Assembly (NCBI GenBank): GCA_013150955.1
Contig: JAADJD010000020.1
Span: 142,066-206,065, forward strand
Direction of reading: 5' to 3'
Origin: Calditrichota bacterium
GTDB lineage: Bacteria; Calditrichota; Calditrichia; RBG-13-44-9; J042
DNA length: 64,000 bases
Part shown: piece after piece, positions 27,586-36,569 of the stretch
Layout of the letters: each line of letters begins with the position of its first letter
Numbering within the stretch: the first letter of the stretch is position 1
Translations under genes and position numbers: made by a program
The notes under the pieces: generated by a model
What the model saw: the letters and a program-made list of their open reading frames with translations, nothing else
The model's database searches: none
What the model was told of the DNA's origin: nothing

Positions 27586-30500
27586 TTATAATCCAAAGGA
27601 CATGTTAAAATAAAACGTTCGGGAAGAGGGATAGGGAATGGTGTCGATGGCGCGTCCGATGGCCACGTTACCAAACTGGCTCACTTCGGGGTCGTATCCC
27701 TGGTACTTGGTGAACATGAGAAGATTGCGTCCCGAAATACCGATTTTCCAGTAGGAGACGTATCCATTAAAGAAGTTGCGGAGCCAGCTGTCCGGTACGG
27801 AATAACTCACGCTTAGCTCTCTGAGTTTAATAAACGTGCCATCTTCCACGTAGGGCGCGGTGGACTTACCGAGCAGTTCCAGTCGGCAGGGTCCCAATCG
27901 CTGATCGGAACAATCGCTGGCCTTCACCACGCCGTTTGCCGGTAAGTTCAGGCTGGCATCGGTGGCCGGATCGTCGTAATCGGCGCTGGTGGCCCCCAGG
28001 TCGGTGATCAGCTTACCCAGATTGATCACGTCCCCGCCCTGGCGCCAATCCCACAGAAAATACACATTGAACTTCCCGAAACTGAAATTGAAGTTCATGT
28101 CGTTGCTGAAAGAAAGCTGAAAATCGGGCGTGGCATCTCCCAGAATGATGGTGTTGCCGTTGGCATCCACGTCTGCCCCGATGATGGTGGTGGGCGACCA
28201 GCCTTCCTGAATTCGGAAGGTTCCCAGAAATGTTGCGAAGCCGCCTTTGTTAAACGGATCCACCGTCAGTTCCGTGATTTCGGAGCGGGTTTTGTAGAAA
28301 TTCACCCGTGCATTCCACAACAGGCTGTGTGTGCGCACCGGAGTGACTCCCAGCGATATTTCCACCCCATTGGTACGCATTTTCCCCCCGTTGGTAAACT
28401 CTTCGTTAAATCCAGAAGATGGGGGAAGAGAGGCAATCAGGAACAGATCTGAAATGTTCTGGGTGTAGTAGGTAAATTCCAGGCTGGCCCGTCCATCCAT
28501 GAACAAGGCGTCAAATCCCATCTCCAGCTCTTCGGTGCGTTCCGGGCGGATGTCTTTGGAACCGCGTCGGGTGGAGGGTAACAATCCGGCGCGTCCATCG
28601 ATGTTGGACGGCACCAGCTCGGTGTATTTGGCGTTAGCCGGCGGCTGGTTTCCTGTGGCACCGTAAGCAGCCCGGATCTTAAACTCCGGTACCAGATTTT
28701 TGACGGCCCAGAAAGGAAATTCCGACAGTCGCACCGAACCGTTGATTTTGGGATACAGATAATACTTGCCAGGATCTCCATTAGCGCTGCTGGCATCGCC
28801 CCGCAGGCCGGCTGTCAGAAAAATTTTGCCCTGAATATCCACTTCTTCCTGGATGAAGAAGCCGCGATCCCGCTTAATGACCCGTTCCTGAAACGATTTG
28901 CTCACAGATGCCTGATCGATGTTTTCCTGCGTGGGGATCAATCCGCGGGATTCAATCAAGCTATTATTCAGATTGGCATTTTCAAATTGCAATCCAGCAG
29001 CAGTGGTCAGCAGCACGCTGGAACTTGCCGAAAAGTTATGTACCAGGTTCAGGTAAAGGTTGGAGTTTGTGCTCACCGTTTCCCCCAGCAAGGAGGCACC
29101 CGGAAAAGTGGCGTTGCGTTCGTACTGCAATTCCGGGGGAGAGATGACCTTGTTTTCCTGCGAGAAAAAGTCCACCCCTGCCTGCACGATAAAATTCAGC
29201 GTCTGCCGCTGGCTACGGTACAGATTCTGCTTAAACTGGCTGGAGATGATGAAGCGGTTCACCAGCTCCTTGTTCACAAACACATCGCGAGTGTGCAGGG
29301 GATTGGAGGGGTTAAACGGATGATCGGGATATTCGCCATTTTTGGGACGAATGTCCAGAAAACTGGGGGTGAAGGCCAGCGAAAAGCCATAGGTGATATT
29401 GGTGTTGTCGTTTCCGGTGACCCCACGATCGGATTCCGTGCGAATGTAATTGGTGAACACGCTAATTTCGGAGCGATCGCTGAGCTTGTGCTCCAGATTA
29501 AATCGGGTGGCATACTTCTGATATCCGGTATTTTTAATGATGCCATCTTCCGTACGGGCCAGACCGGAGACATAAAAGCGGGATTTGTTGCTGCCTCCTC
29601 GCAAGCTCACGCTGGTCTCGGAAAGGAACCCCCGTTCGCCGTACATTTCATCCTCATAGTCGATGTAAATCCCACCGTTCTGGTTGTAAATGTCCAGACC
29701 CTGCTGACCATAGGCTTCCAGAGCGGCATCGGCGGTAAAGCGTCGGGTGCCGATTTTTTTCAGCAGGGAATTGTAGCCAAAGCGCTGGCTGATGTCGATG
29801 CGCGTTTTGCCAGGAACCCCCCGTTTGGTGGTAATGATGATCACCCCATTGGTTGCTTTGGAGCCGTAAATGGCCGCTGCACTGGCCCCTTTTAATACTT
29901 CAATACTTTCGATGTCGTTGGGGTTGATGTCGGCAATGCGATTAGTAGGTTGTCCCTGAGGGTTGCGACTCCCGGCGGCCGCTGCTTTGGTGACCAGATC
30001 GATGCCGGATTGGATGGCGTCATTGTTGATAATCACCCCATCCACCACGTACAGCGGCTGGGTGGATCCCTCGATGGTGGACACACCGCGGAGGTTTACA
30101 TCAATGCCTCCACCCGGTGCACCGGTGTTCTGGGTAACCCGAATGCCCGCGAACTTGCCTTCCAGTGCCCGTTCCAGAGTCTGGGTGGGGGCGGGTAGCA
30201 ATTCCGCGGCATTAATAGTGGCCACGGCATTGGCCAGGTTCTGCCGCTTCACGGTGGTGGCAAAACCGGTCACCACGACCTCGGAAGTCTTTAAAATGTC
30301 TTCCTCCATGCCAATGACCAGGTTATCGGTATTTCCGGTGACTTTTACGGTCACCGTTTTATAGCCAATGTAGGTAATTTCCAGCTCCGCCTCGTCTACA
30401 TCCGGGATTTCGAGAATGAATACCCCATCAATATCGGAGGCAGTGCCATGGAACGTGCCTTTTACGGTGATTTCCGCTCCGGGCAGAGGATCGCCCGAAT

Positions 30501-30606
30501 TTTTGTCAATCACCCGTCCGGTTACTTTAATGCCTTCCGCCATTGCCAGTGTGGCGAAAAACAACAGCATCAACACGGAAAATGTCCATTGGTTGAATTT
30601 GCCCAT
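27586..30606 (-). CDS. SusC/RagA-family TonB-linked outer-membrane transporter
   Basis: Active outer-membrane transporter energised through TonB. The start at 30606 or 30609 (double ATG after GAGAGGAGAA) replaces the track's 30645. Order: signal peptide (MGKFNQWTFSVLMLLFFATLAMAEG), carboxypeptidase-regulatory-like domain (VTGRVIDKNSGDPLPGAEITV), plug domain with SEVVVTGFATTVKRQNLANAV and the SusC-specific VDGVIINN and ASAAAIYGSKATNGVIIITTK motifs, then a long barrel ending FYFNMSFGL. About 1006 residues is the usual size. It is paired with the downstream susD gene. A stem-loop with T-tract lies in its leader. Confidence 0.93.
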   Translation of the reverse strand: MGKFNQWTFSVLMLLFFATLAMAEGIKVTGRVIDKNSGDPLPGAEITVKGTFHGTASDIDGVFILEIPDVDEAELEITYIGYKTVTVKVTGNTDNLVIGMEEDILKTSEVVVTGFATTVKRQNLANAVATINAAELLPAPTQTLERALEGKFAGIRVTQNTGAPGGGIDVNLRGVSTIEGSTQPLYVVDGVIINNDAIQSGIDLVTKAAAAGSRNPQGQPTNRIADINPNDIESIEVLKGASAAAIYGSKATNGVIIITTKRGVPGKTRIDISQRFGYNSLLKKIGTRRFTADAALEAYGQQGLDIYNQNGGIYIDYEDEMYGERGFLSETSVSLRGGSNKSRFYVSGLARTEDGIIKNTGYQKYATRFNLEHKLSDRSEISVFTNYIRTESDRGVTGNDNTNITYGFSLAFTPSFLDIRPKNGEYPDHPFNPSNPLHTRDVFVNKELVNRFIISSQFKQNLYRSQRQTLNFIVQAGVDFFSQENKVISPPELQYERNATFPGASLLGETVSTNSNLYLNLVHNFSASSSVLLTTAAGLQFENANLNNSLIESRGLIPTQENIDQASVSKSFQERVIKRDRGFFIQEEVDIQGKIFLTAGLRGDASSANGDPGKYYLYPKINGSVRLSEFPFWAVKNLVPEFKIRAAYGATGNQPPANAKYTELVPSNIDGRAGLLPSTRRGSKDIRPERTEELEMGFDALFMDGRASLEFTYYTQNISDLFLIASLPPSSGFNEEFTNGGKMRTNGVEISLGVTPVRTHSLLWNARVNFYKTRSEITELTVDPFNKGGFATFLGTFRIQEGWSPTTIIGADVDANGNTIILGDATPDFQLSFSNDMNFNFSFGKFNVYFLWDWRQGGDVINLGKLITDLGATSADYDDPATDASLNLPANGVVKASDCSDQRLGPCRLELLGKSTAPYVEDGTFIKLRELSVSYSVPDSWLRNFFNGYVSYWKIGISGRNLLMFTKYQGYDPEVSQFGNVAIGRAIDTIPYPSSRTFYFNMSFGL

Positions 30607-30734
30607 CATTTCTCCTCTCTTAAAAAATTTGACCCTTAAACCCAAAATACCTGTTAATCATTTCCCCACGGGTTGTTCTGTGGAAGTGCATCAGGGAGCT
30701 CGGGGGAGACGAGGCAGGAGCCTGTCGAAAAGGG

Positions 30735-30766
30735 GAATAAAAAATAAGCACTCAAATTGAGTGCTT
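30735..30766 (-). promoter_or_regulatory. Leader hairpin/palindrome upstream of susC (attenuator or operator)
   Basis: A perfect 10-bp inverted repeat with a single-base centre (AAGCACTCAA-A-TTGAGTGCTT, 30746-30766). On the susC strand it is followed directly by ATTTTTTATT, the form of an intrinsic terminator. It sits about 140 bp upstream of the susC ATG and downstream of a candidate promoter, so it could be a conditional terminator. The near-perfect symmetry equally fits a dimeric regulator operator. Confidence 0.5.
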
Positions 30767-30797
30767 AAGCATTTTTCATTGTATCGTTCCATCCGAT

Positions 30798-30825
30798 AAT
30801 TTAATGAAATAAAATAAAAAGTCAA
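30798..30825 (-). promoter_or_regulatory. Candidate sigma-70-type promoter for susCD
   Basis: On the minus strand TTGACT and TAAATT are separated by 16 nt of AT-rich sequence, about 190 bp upstream of the susC start. The predicted start point would place the 30746-30766 hairpin early in the leader transcript. Motif-based only. Confidence 0.4.
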
Positions 30826-30920
30826 TACCTCAACCCCTTCTTTTATGAAAAAAAATGGAAGATTTTACCGTGTGTGCAATTATTCACAAAAAGGGTGGGT
30901 TCAGGGGATCGGATGCTGTT

Positions 30921-31111
30921 TTTAACCCGGATGATGCATCAGAACCACGAATGACACGAATGAACACGAACAAAAATAATAAAGTGCACTTGATGGCTAT
31001 CTGGATGAAAATGTTTTCCCGGATATATTCGCTATTTCGTTAATATTTTTCGAATTCATTCGCCGGATTCGTGGATTCACGTTTATTTGGGTTTATTGCA
31101 TGAGTTGGGTT
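30921..31111. repeat. Dispersed palindromic element, copy 2
   Basis: Starts TTAACCCGGATGATGCAT, with left arm AACCACGAATGACACGAATG and central ATCTGGATGAAAATG. The right arm (ATTCGCCGGATTCGTGGATT) and a terminal TTGCATGAGTTGGGTTT form the inverted partner. It lies between the divergent susC and queF genes, upstream of queF. Confidence 0.85.
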
Positions 31112-31201
31112 TATTCAGGAGCAGCGAAATTTTGGAAACCCTTTTTATCCCCGAATTTATATGATAAATTTGAAGCCAATTTTAGAAGGGGGTAGAATTA
31201 C

Positions 31202-31645
31202 ATGGGTTCCAGGTCCGAAGAATTTAAAGATTTGACGCTTCTGGGGCGGAAAGCCCAGCCCAGTAAAAAACTGGAGGCCTTTCCCAATCGGACGCCCGAT
31301 CGGTACTATCTGGTGACCTTAGAAACCAACGAATTTACCTGTTTATGCCCCATTACCGGTCAACCCGATTTTGCCACCATTCGAGTGGAATACGTACCCG
31401 ATCAGAAAATCGTGGAATCCAAGTCCTTCAAGTTATACCTGTGGTCTTATCGAAATGAAGGGGTATTCCACGAGCATGTGGTAAATCGAATACTGGACGA
31501 TCTGGTAAAAACGCTGGATCCCCACTGGTGCCGGGTGGTGGGGATATTCAACATTCGCGGTGGGATTGGCATTACAGTGGATGCAGAGCATACACGAACC
31601 CCAGAAGCACGGGAAGCGATTAAGGATCGAATCCGAAATGGCTAA
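31202..31645 (+). CDS. queF: NADPH-dependent 7-cyano-7-deazaguanine (preQ0) reductase
   Basis: Reduces the nitrile of preQ0 to preQ1 in queuosine biosynthesis, a cytoplasmic T-fold enzyme. The short (147 aa, type I-like) form is seen. The active-site block FTCLCPITGQPDFATI holds the nucleophile Cys (Cys49) and the proton-donor Asp (Asp56). The substrate-binding ESKSFKLYLWSYRNEGVFHEH block follows. An AGGGGG SD precedes the ATG. It overlaps the downstream transporter gene by 8 bp. No queC, queD or queE is in the window, so the pair may work in precursor salvage. No preQ1 riboswitch was recognisable upstream. Confidence 0.94.
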   Translation: MGSRSEEFKDLTLLGRKAQPSKKLEAFPNRTPDRYYLVTLETNEFTCLCPITGQPDFATIRVEYVPDQKIVESKSFKLYLWSYRNEGVFHEHVVNRILDDLVKTLDPHWCRVVGIFNIRGGIGITVDAEHTRTPEAREAIKDRIRNG

Positions 31646-32351
31646 TTCGGAACAAACGGAGAAATCGTTCCGCTGGTTCTTTCTGGTGACGGCCATCTTT
31701 GTGACCACACTGGTGGTTTCCAACATTATTGCGGTCAAACTCATTCAACTGGGGCCATTGACCCTGCCTGCCGGGGTGCTGGTATTTCCCATAACCTATA
31801 TTTTTGGCGACATTTTAACGGAGGTGTACGGTTACGCCCGTGCCCGACGGGTGATCTGGACAGGCTTTTTCTGCAATCTGTTGGCCGTGGGGGCAATATG
31901 GCTGGCCATTCAGTTACCAGGGGCGCCATTCTGGAATCTGAAAGACTTTGCGGATCCGGTGGCGGCTCAAAAGGCATTCGCAGCGGTTCTGGGTTTTGCG
32001 CCTCGACTTCTGGCGGCTTCATTTGTTGCTTATCTGGTGGGCGAATTTCTCAATTCCTACGTTCTGGCAAAAATGAAGATTCGCACTGGCGGGCGTTTTT
32101 TGTGGATGCGGACGATCGGCTCCACAATTGTTGGCGAAGGGGCCGACTCCTTTTTATTTATTTTCCTGGCGTTTGGCGGTGTTTTTCCTTTAGCCGTGCT
32201 GTGGGAAACTTTCCTCTGGCAATGGGTGTTCAAAACGTCCTACGAAGCGCTGGTAACTCCGGTTACATACGCGGTGGTGCGGTTTTTGAAGAAGTCGGAA
32301 GGTGTGGACGTTTTCGACTATTCAACGCGTTTTAATCCCTTAAAATTTTAA
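31638..32351 (+). CDS. Queuosine precursor (preQ0/preQ1) transporter, YhhQ/VUT family
   Basis: Inner-membrane transporter importing queuosine precursors. The ATG at 31638 overlaps the queF stop; the track start at 31560 is inside queF. About six hydrophobic helices are seen. Family motifs include VVSNIIAVKLIQLGPLTLPAGVLVFPITYIFGDILTEVYGYARAR near residues 25-70 and GSTIVGEGADSFLFIFLAF near 160-178. Overlap with queF predicts coupled translation and the same pathway. Confidence 0.9.
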   Translation: MANSEQTEKSFRWFFLVTAIFVTTLVVSNIIAVKLIQLGPLTLPAGVLVFPITYIFGDILTEVYGYARARRVIWTGFFCNLLAVGAIWLAIQLPGAPFWNLKDFADPVAAQKAFAAVLGFAPRLLAASFVAYLVGEFLNSYVLAKMKIRTGGRFLWMRTIGSTIVGEGADSFLFIFLAFGGVFPLAVLWETFLWQWVFKTSYEALVTPVTYAVVRFLKKSEGVDVFDYSTRFNPLKF

Positions 32352-32425
32352 GTATTTACCCGAAGATTAAACTTGGACTTATGCGTGTCAATTTTTTTTA
32401 ATGTAAAAAAAGGAAAATCGGAGTC

Positions 32426-35188
32426 ATGGGCAATAAATTTCCGTATTTGTTTCAGGCACATCCTCAGTTTATAGAGTCCCTTTACCAGGATTTTCAGCGG
32501 GATCCCGAGTCGATCGATCCCAGCTGGCGAAAGTTTTTTGAGGGGTATGATTTTGCCCGTCAGCATTTAAAGGCCGCCCCGGAAATTCCCGAGGACGTGG
32601 AGAAAGAATTTCGCGTACTCAATTTAATTCACGGATACCGCACGCGGGGCCATTTCTTTACCAAAACCAATCCCGTTCGGGCGCGCCGGAAGTACCGTCC
32701 CACGCTGGACATCGAGAATTTTGGTCTTTCGGAGGCGGATCTGGATAAGGTCTTTCAGGCAGGGCGAGAAATTGGGCTGGGCCCGGCGCGATTACGGGAC
32801 ATCGTCGAATATCTGCAGCAAACCTACTGCCATTCCATCGGGGTGGAATACATGTACATTCGTTACCCGGAGCGGGTGAAGTGGCTGCAGGAACGGATGG
32901 AATCCACCCGTAATCGCCCCAACCTGACCACGGAAGACAAGCGCCACATCCTGCATAAATTAAATCAGGCCGTGGTGTTCGAAAAATTCCTGCACACCAA
33001 GTATGTGGGACAGAAGCGCTTCGCGCTTTCGGGTGGGGAAACGTTAATTCCCGGTCTGGATGCCATCATCGAAAAAGGGGCCGAGCTGGGGGCCCGCGAA
33101 TTTGTCATTGGCATGGCGCACCGGGGTCGATTGAATGTGCTGGCAAATATTCTGAATAAATCGTACGAAGAAATTTTTGCCGAATTTGAAGGCGAAATGC
33201 TGGAAACCGATCTGTTTGAAGGAGATGTGAAATACCACCTGGGTTATTCCAACGATGTGAAAACCCGTTCCGGAAAAACCGTTCATTTAAGTCTGTCTCC
33301 CAATCCATCCCACCTGGAAGCGGTTGATCCCGTGGTGGAAGGAACGGCCCGCGCAAAAATCGATCATCTGTATGGTGGGGATCTGAAAAAGTTAATCCCG
33401 ATTCTCATCCACGGCGATGCAGCCATTGCGGGGCAGGGGGTTGTGTACGAGGTGGTGCAGATGGCCCAGTTGCCGGGCTACCGCACCGGTGGAACCATTC
33501 ACATTGTGATTAACAATCAGGTGGGATTTACCACCAATTATCTGGAAGGCCGTAGCAGCATCTACTGCACGGATGTGGGAAAGGTAACCCATTCTCCCAT
33601 CTTTCACGTTAATGCGGATGATGTGGAAGCCGTGGTGTGGGCCGTCCAGCTGGCCGTGGCCTACCGACAGGAATTCCACACCGATGTATTCATCGACCTG
33701 CTGGGATACCGCCGTTACGGGCACAACGAAGCCGATGAACCGCGCTTTACGCAACCCAAGTTGTACAAGATTATCGAACGCCATCCGGATCCCCGACAGA
33801 TTTACTATCAGAAGCTGCTGGAAGGGGGCGAAGTGGAACGGGGCATTGCCGAAGAGATGGAGAAGGAATTCCAGAAAATGCTGCAGGAGCGGCTGGAGAA
33901 GGTGAAAAAAGAACCGGTGAAGCCGCGCATTACGCCTTTCAGGGCTTACTGGGAAGGTTTCCGGGAACCCCGGTCTGAGGATTTTGAAAATCCACCGGAG
34001 ACTGCCGTGGAAAAATCCCACCTGAAACATCTGGCCGAAAAAATCTTTACCATTCCCCCGGACATTAAAGTGTTCCGAAAAATCCGGCGGTTATTCGATG
34101 ATCGGCGCAAGCGGGTGCTGGAAAAGGAAGAGGTCGACTGGGCCATTGCCGAATGGTTGGCGTATGCCACGTTGCTGGACGAAGGCGTTCCCATTCGCTT
34201 AAGCGGGCAGGACAGCCGACGGGGAACCTTCGCCCATCGCCATGCGGTGCTGTTGAATGAGGATACCGAGGAAGAATACATTCCATTGAACCACATCAAA
34301 GAAGGGCAACCGGCATTTGAAATCTACAATTCCCCGCTGAGTGAATATGGGGTCATGGGGTTTGAGTTTGGTTACGCCTGGGCCACCCCGCGTGGCCTGA
34401 CGATCTGGGAAGCCCAGTTTGGTGACTTTGCCAATGGGGCTCAGATCATTATCGATCAATTCCTGTGCTGCTCGTACCAGAAGTGGAAAAAGGTAAATGG
34501 TCTGGTGGTGTATCTGCCACACGGCTACGAAGGCCAGGGGCCGGAACATTCTTCCGCCCGCATTGAGCGATTTTTAACCCTTTCTGCCGGCCTGAACTGG
34601 CAGGTGGTCTATCCCACCACTCCAGCCAATATGTTCCATGTGTTGCGGCGGCAGATGAAATTCCCGTTCCGGATCCCATTGATCCTGTTTACTCCCAAGA
34701 GCTTGCTGCGACATCCGTTGTGTGTGAGTACGCTGGATGAACTGGCTGAAAAGAAGTTTCAGGAAGTCATCGACGATCCGGTGGTGCACCCGGAAGCCGT
34801 CAAAGTCGTGTTCTTCTGCAGCGGGAAAATTTATTACGATCTGATTCAGGAGCGCCAGAAACGGGAGCGTCGCGACATCGCCTTTGTGCGTTTGGAACAG
34901 TTGTATCCGTTGCCGATCCGTCAGTTGCAGCAGATCATCGATCGGTATGCACACGCAAAGAAGTTTGTCTGGGTGCAGGAAGAACCGGAAAACATGGGCG
35001 CCTGGCCGTTCCTGCGACGCAAATTCAATCTGGTACGCCTGGATGTGATCGCACGGCGGGAAAGTGCCAGCCCGGCCACCGGATTTCACCGGGTGCACAC
35101 CATGGAGCAAACAGAGATTCTGGATAAAGTTTTTCAGGTGTTGTCCACTTCCAGAAAACGCGAAAAGTCAATCACCATTTTTGGATAA
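32426..35188 (+). CDS. sucA: 2-oxoglutarate dehydrogenase E1 component
   Basis: Thiamine-diphosphate decarboxylase subunit of the 2-oxoglutarate dehydrogenase complex of the citric acid cycle. Full length at 920 residues. The N-terminal segment (FPYLFQAHPQFIESLYQDFQRDPESIDPSWRKFFEG) is the E2-binding element, followed by MAHRGRLNVLANI, HGDAAIAGQGVVYE, and the cofactor region around NADDVEAVVWAVQLAVAYR. GYRRYGHNEADEP and SGQDSRRGTFAHRHAVL are both canonical. It is followed 23 bp later by the E2 gene. The E3 (lipoamide dehydrogenase) gene is not in the window. Confidence 0.96.
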   Translation: MGNKFPYLFQAHPQFIESLYQDFQRDPESIDPSWRKFFEGYDFARQHLKAAPEIPEDVEKEFRVLNLIHGYRTRGHFFTKTNPVRARRKYRPTLDIENFGLSEADLDKVFQAGREIGLGPARLRDIVEYLQQTYCHSIGVEYMYIRYPERVKWLQERMESTRNRPNLTTEDKRHILHKLNQAVVFEKFLHTKYVGQKRFALSGGETLIPGLDAIIEKGAELGAREFVIGMAHRGRLNVLANILNKSYEEIFAEFEGEMLETDLFEGDVKYHLGYSNDVKTRSGKTVHLSLSPNPSHLEAVDPVVEGTARAKIDHLYGGDLKKLIPILIHGDAAIAGQGVVYEVVQMAQLPGYRTGGTIHIVINNQVGFTTNYLEGRSSIYCTDVGKVTHSPIFHVNADDVEAVVWAVQLAVAYRQEFHTDVFIDLLGYRRYGHNEADEPRFTQPKLYKIIERHPDPRQIYYQKLLEGGEVERGIAEEMEKEFQKMLQERLEKVKKEPVKPRITPFRAYWEGFREPRSEDFENPPETAVEKSHLKHLAEKIFTIPPDIKVFRKIRRLFDDRRKRVLEKEEVDWAIAEWLAYATLLDEGVPIRLSGQDSRRGTFAHRHAVLLNEDTEEEYIPLNHIKEGQPAFEIYNSPLSEYGVMGFEFGYAWATPRGLTIWEAQFGDFANGAQIIIDQFLCCSYQKWKKVNGLVVYLPHGYEGQGPEHSSARIERFLTLSAGLNWQVVYPTTPANMFHVLRRQMKFPFRIPLILFTPKSLLRHPLCVSTLDELAEKKFQEVIDDPVVHPEAVKVVFFCSGKIYYDLIQERQKRERRDIAFVRLEQLYPLPIRQLQQIIDRYAHAKKFVWVQEEPENMGAWPFLRRKFNLVRLDVIARRESASPATGFHRVHTMEQTEILDKVFQVLSTSRKREKSITIFG

Positions 35189-35211
35189 ATGATTAAAGGA
35201 GATGCCCATAA

Positions 35212-36456
35212 ATGAAAGTGCGCATTAAAGTACCTGAAGTCGGGGAATCGATTACAGAGGTGACCATTGGCCAGTGGTTAAAACCCGATGGCGCATATGT
35301 GGAACGAGACGAACCGGTCTGCGAGATTGAATCCGAAAAGGCCACCTTTGAAGTGCCGGCTGAGGAATCCGGTGTGCTAAAGATTCTTGTGAAAGAAGGG
35401 GAGACCGTTCGCGTTGGAGATGTCATCGGAGAAATCGATACTGCAGGGAAGGCGGAAGGTGCCGAAGCGGGTGTTGCGGAAGCGGAGGCTCCAGTGGAAA
35501 CCAGATCCGAACCGGCACCGGAGGCCAGTCGACAGGAAACGGTTGTGAAAGTCTCCCCGGTGGCCGCGCGGATTCTGGCGGAGGCCGGCATTTCCCCGGC
35601 AGACGTCAAAGGAACGGGTGCGGGAGGAAGGATTACCAAAGAGGATGCGCTTCGGGCGGTGGCAGAAAAAGAAAAGGCTTCCCGGCAGGTTGATACCGGG
35701 ACGAAAACCGCCCCAAAGGAAGCCCCGCCGACGGTTACCGACATCGGAACGGATCAGCGTCGAACAAGCCGGGAACGTATGTCCACCCTGCGACAAACCA
35801 TCTCCCGCCGACTGGTTGCTGCCAAAAACGAAACCGCCATGCTAACCACCTTCAACGAAGTCGATATGTCCGAAATCCTGCGCCTGCGAAAAGCCTATCG
35901 GGAGACATTTCAGGAAAAATTTGGGATAAGGCTTGGATTCATGTCCTTTTTTGTAAAGGCCTGCACCATTGCATTAAAAGAATTCCCGGCAGTCAATGCT
36001 CAGATTGATGGCACCGATATCGTTTACCACGATTATTGCGATATTGGCATCGCGGTTTCCACGGATCGGGGGTTGGTGGTGCCGGTCATCCGAAATGCCG
36101 AGCGCCTGTCCCTTGCTGAGATCGAAAAAGAAGTGGCTCGCCTTGCAGAAAAAGCCCGCCAGAACAAACTCACCATCGAGGAAATGAGCGGTGGAACCTT
36201 CACCATCACCAACGGGGGCGTTTTTGGATCTTTGCTGTCAACACCCTTATTGAATTATCCGCAGTCCGCCATACTGGGCATGCACAAAATCCAGGAGCGA
36301 CCGGTGGTTATTGATGGGGAAATTGGGATTCGCCCCATGATGTATGTGGCGTTGTCGTACGACCACCGAATTATCGATGGAAGGGAATCGGTTCGTTTTC
36401 TGGTGCGGGTAAAGGAATTACTGGAGGATCCCACCCGAATGCTCCTGAATGTGTGA
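35212..36456 (+). CDS. sucB: Dihydrolipoamide succinyltransferase (E2)
   Basis: Core acyltransferase of the 2-oxoglutarate dehydrogenase complex. Residues 1-75 form a lipoyl domain with the lipoylated Lys in [13 protein letters not shown] (Lys43), where many E2o proteins have ETDKV. A charged/Ala-Pro linker leads to a peripheral-subunit-binding domain ([34 protein letters not shown]). The catalytic domain from about 185 ends in [12 protein letters not shown] with the catalytic His and Asp. At 414 residues it matches E2o. An AAGGAG SD precedes the ATG, and the gene is co-transcribed with sucA. Confidence 0.94.
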   Translation: MKVRIKVPEVGESITEVTIGQWLKPDGAYVERDEPVCEIESEKATFEVPAEESGVLKILVKEGETVRVGDVIGEIDTAGKAEGAEAGVAEAEAPVETRSEPAPEASRQETVVKVSPVAARILAEAGISPADVKGTGAGGRITKEDALRAVAEKEKASRQVDTGTKTAPKEAPPTVTDIGTDQRRTSRERMSTLRQTISRRLVAAKNETAMLTTFNEVDMSEILRLRKAYRETFQEKFGIRLGFMSFFVKACTIALKEFPAVNAQIDGTDIVYHDYCDIGIAVSTDRGLVVPVIRNAERLSLAEIEKEVARLAEKARQNKLTIEEMSGGTFTITNGGVFGSLLSTPLLNYPQSAILGMHKIQERPVVIDGEIGIRPMMYVALSYDHRIIDGRESVRFLVRVKELLEDPTRMLLNV

Positions 36457-36498
36457 TACTCCAACGTGCCCCTTTCCGCGATGAATTTTTGAATCCGG

Positions 36499-36528
36499 TT
36501 GATACCTTACGGTGAAGTATTCTATATT
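36499..36528 (+). promoter_or_regulatory. Candidate promoter of the S9 peptidase gene
   Basis: TTGATA and TATATT are separated by 18 nt in the gap between sucB and the peptidase gene, about 42 bp before the chosen start. No terminator is visible after sucB, so read-through is also possible. Confidence 0.4.
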
Positions 36529-36569
36529 CACGGGAAGGTAACGGAATCTTAATGAAGGAGGAGGTCGTC

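Noticed and set aside
28987-29895. 302-aa plus-strand ORF inside susC
   Set aside because: Antisense shadow of the SusC barrel; codon pattern follows the minus-strand gene and there is no SD.
31112-31201. Possible preQ1 riboswitch before queF
   Set aside because: The short C-rich stem and A-rich tail of known preQ1 classes could not be found.
33392-34030. 212-aa minus-strand ORF inside sucA
   Set aside because: Antisense shadow of a highly conserved E1 coding region.
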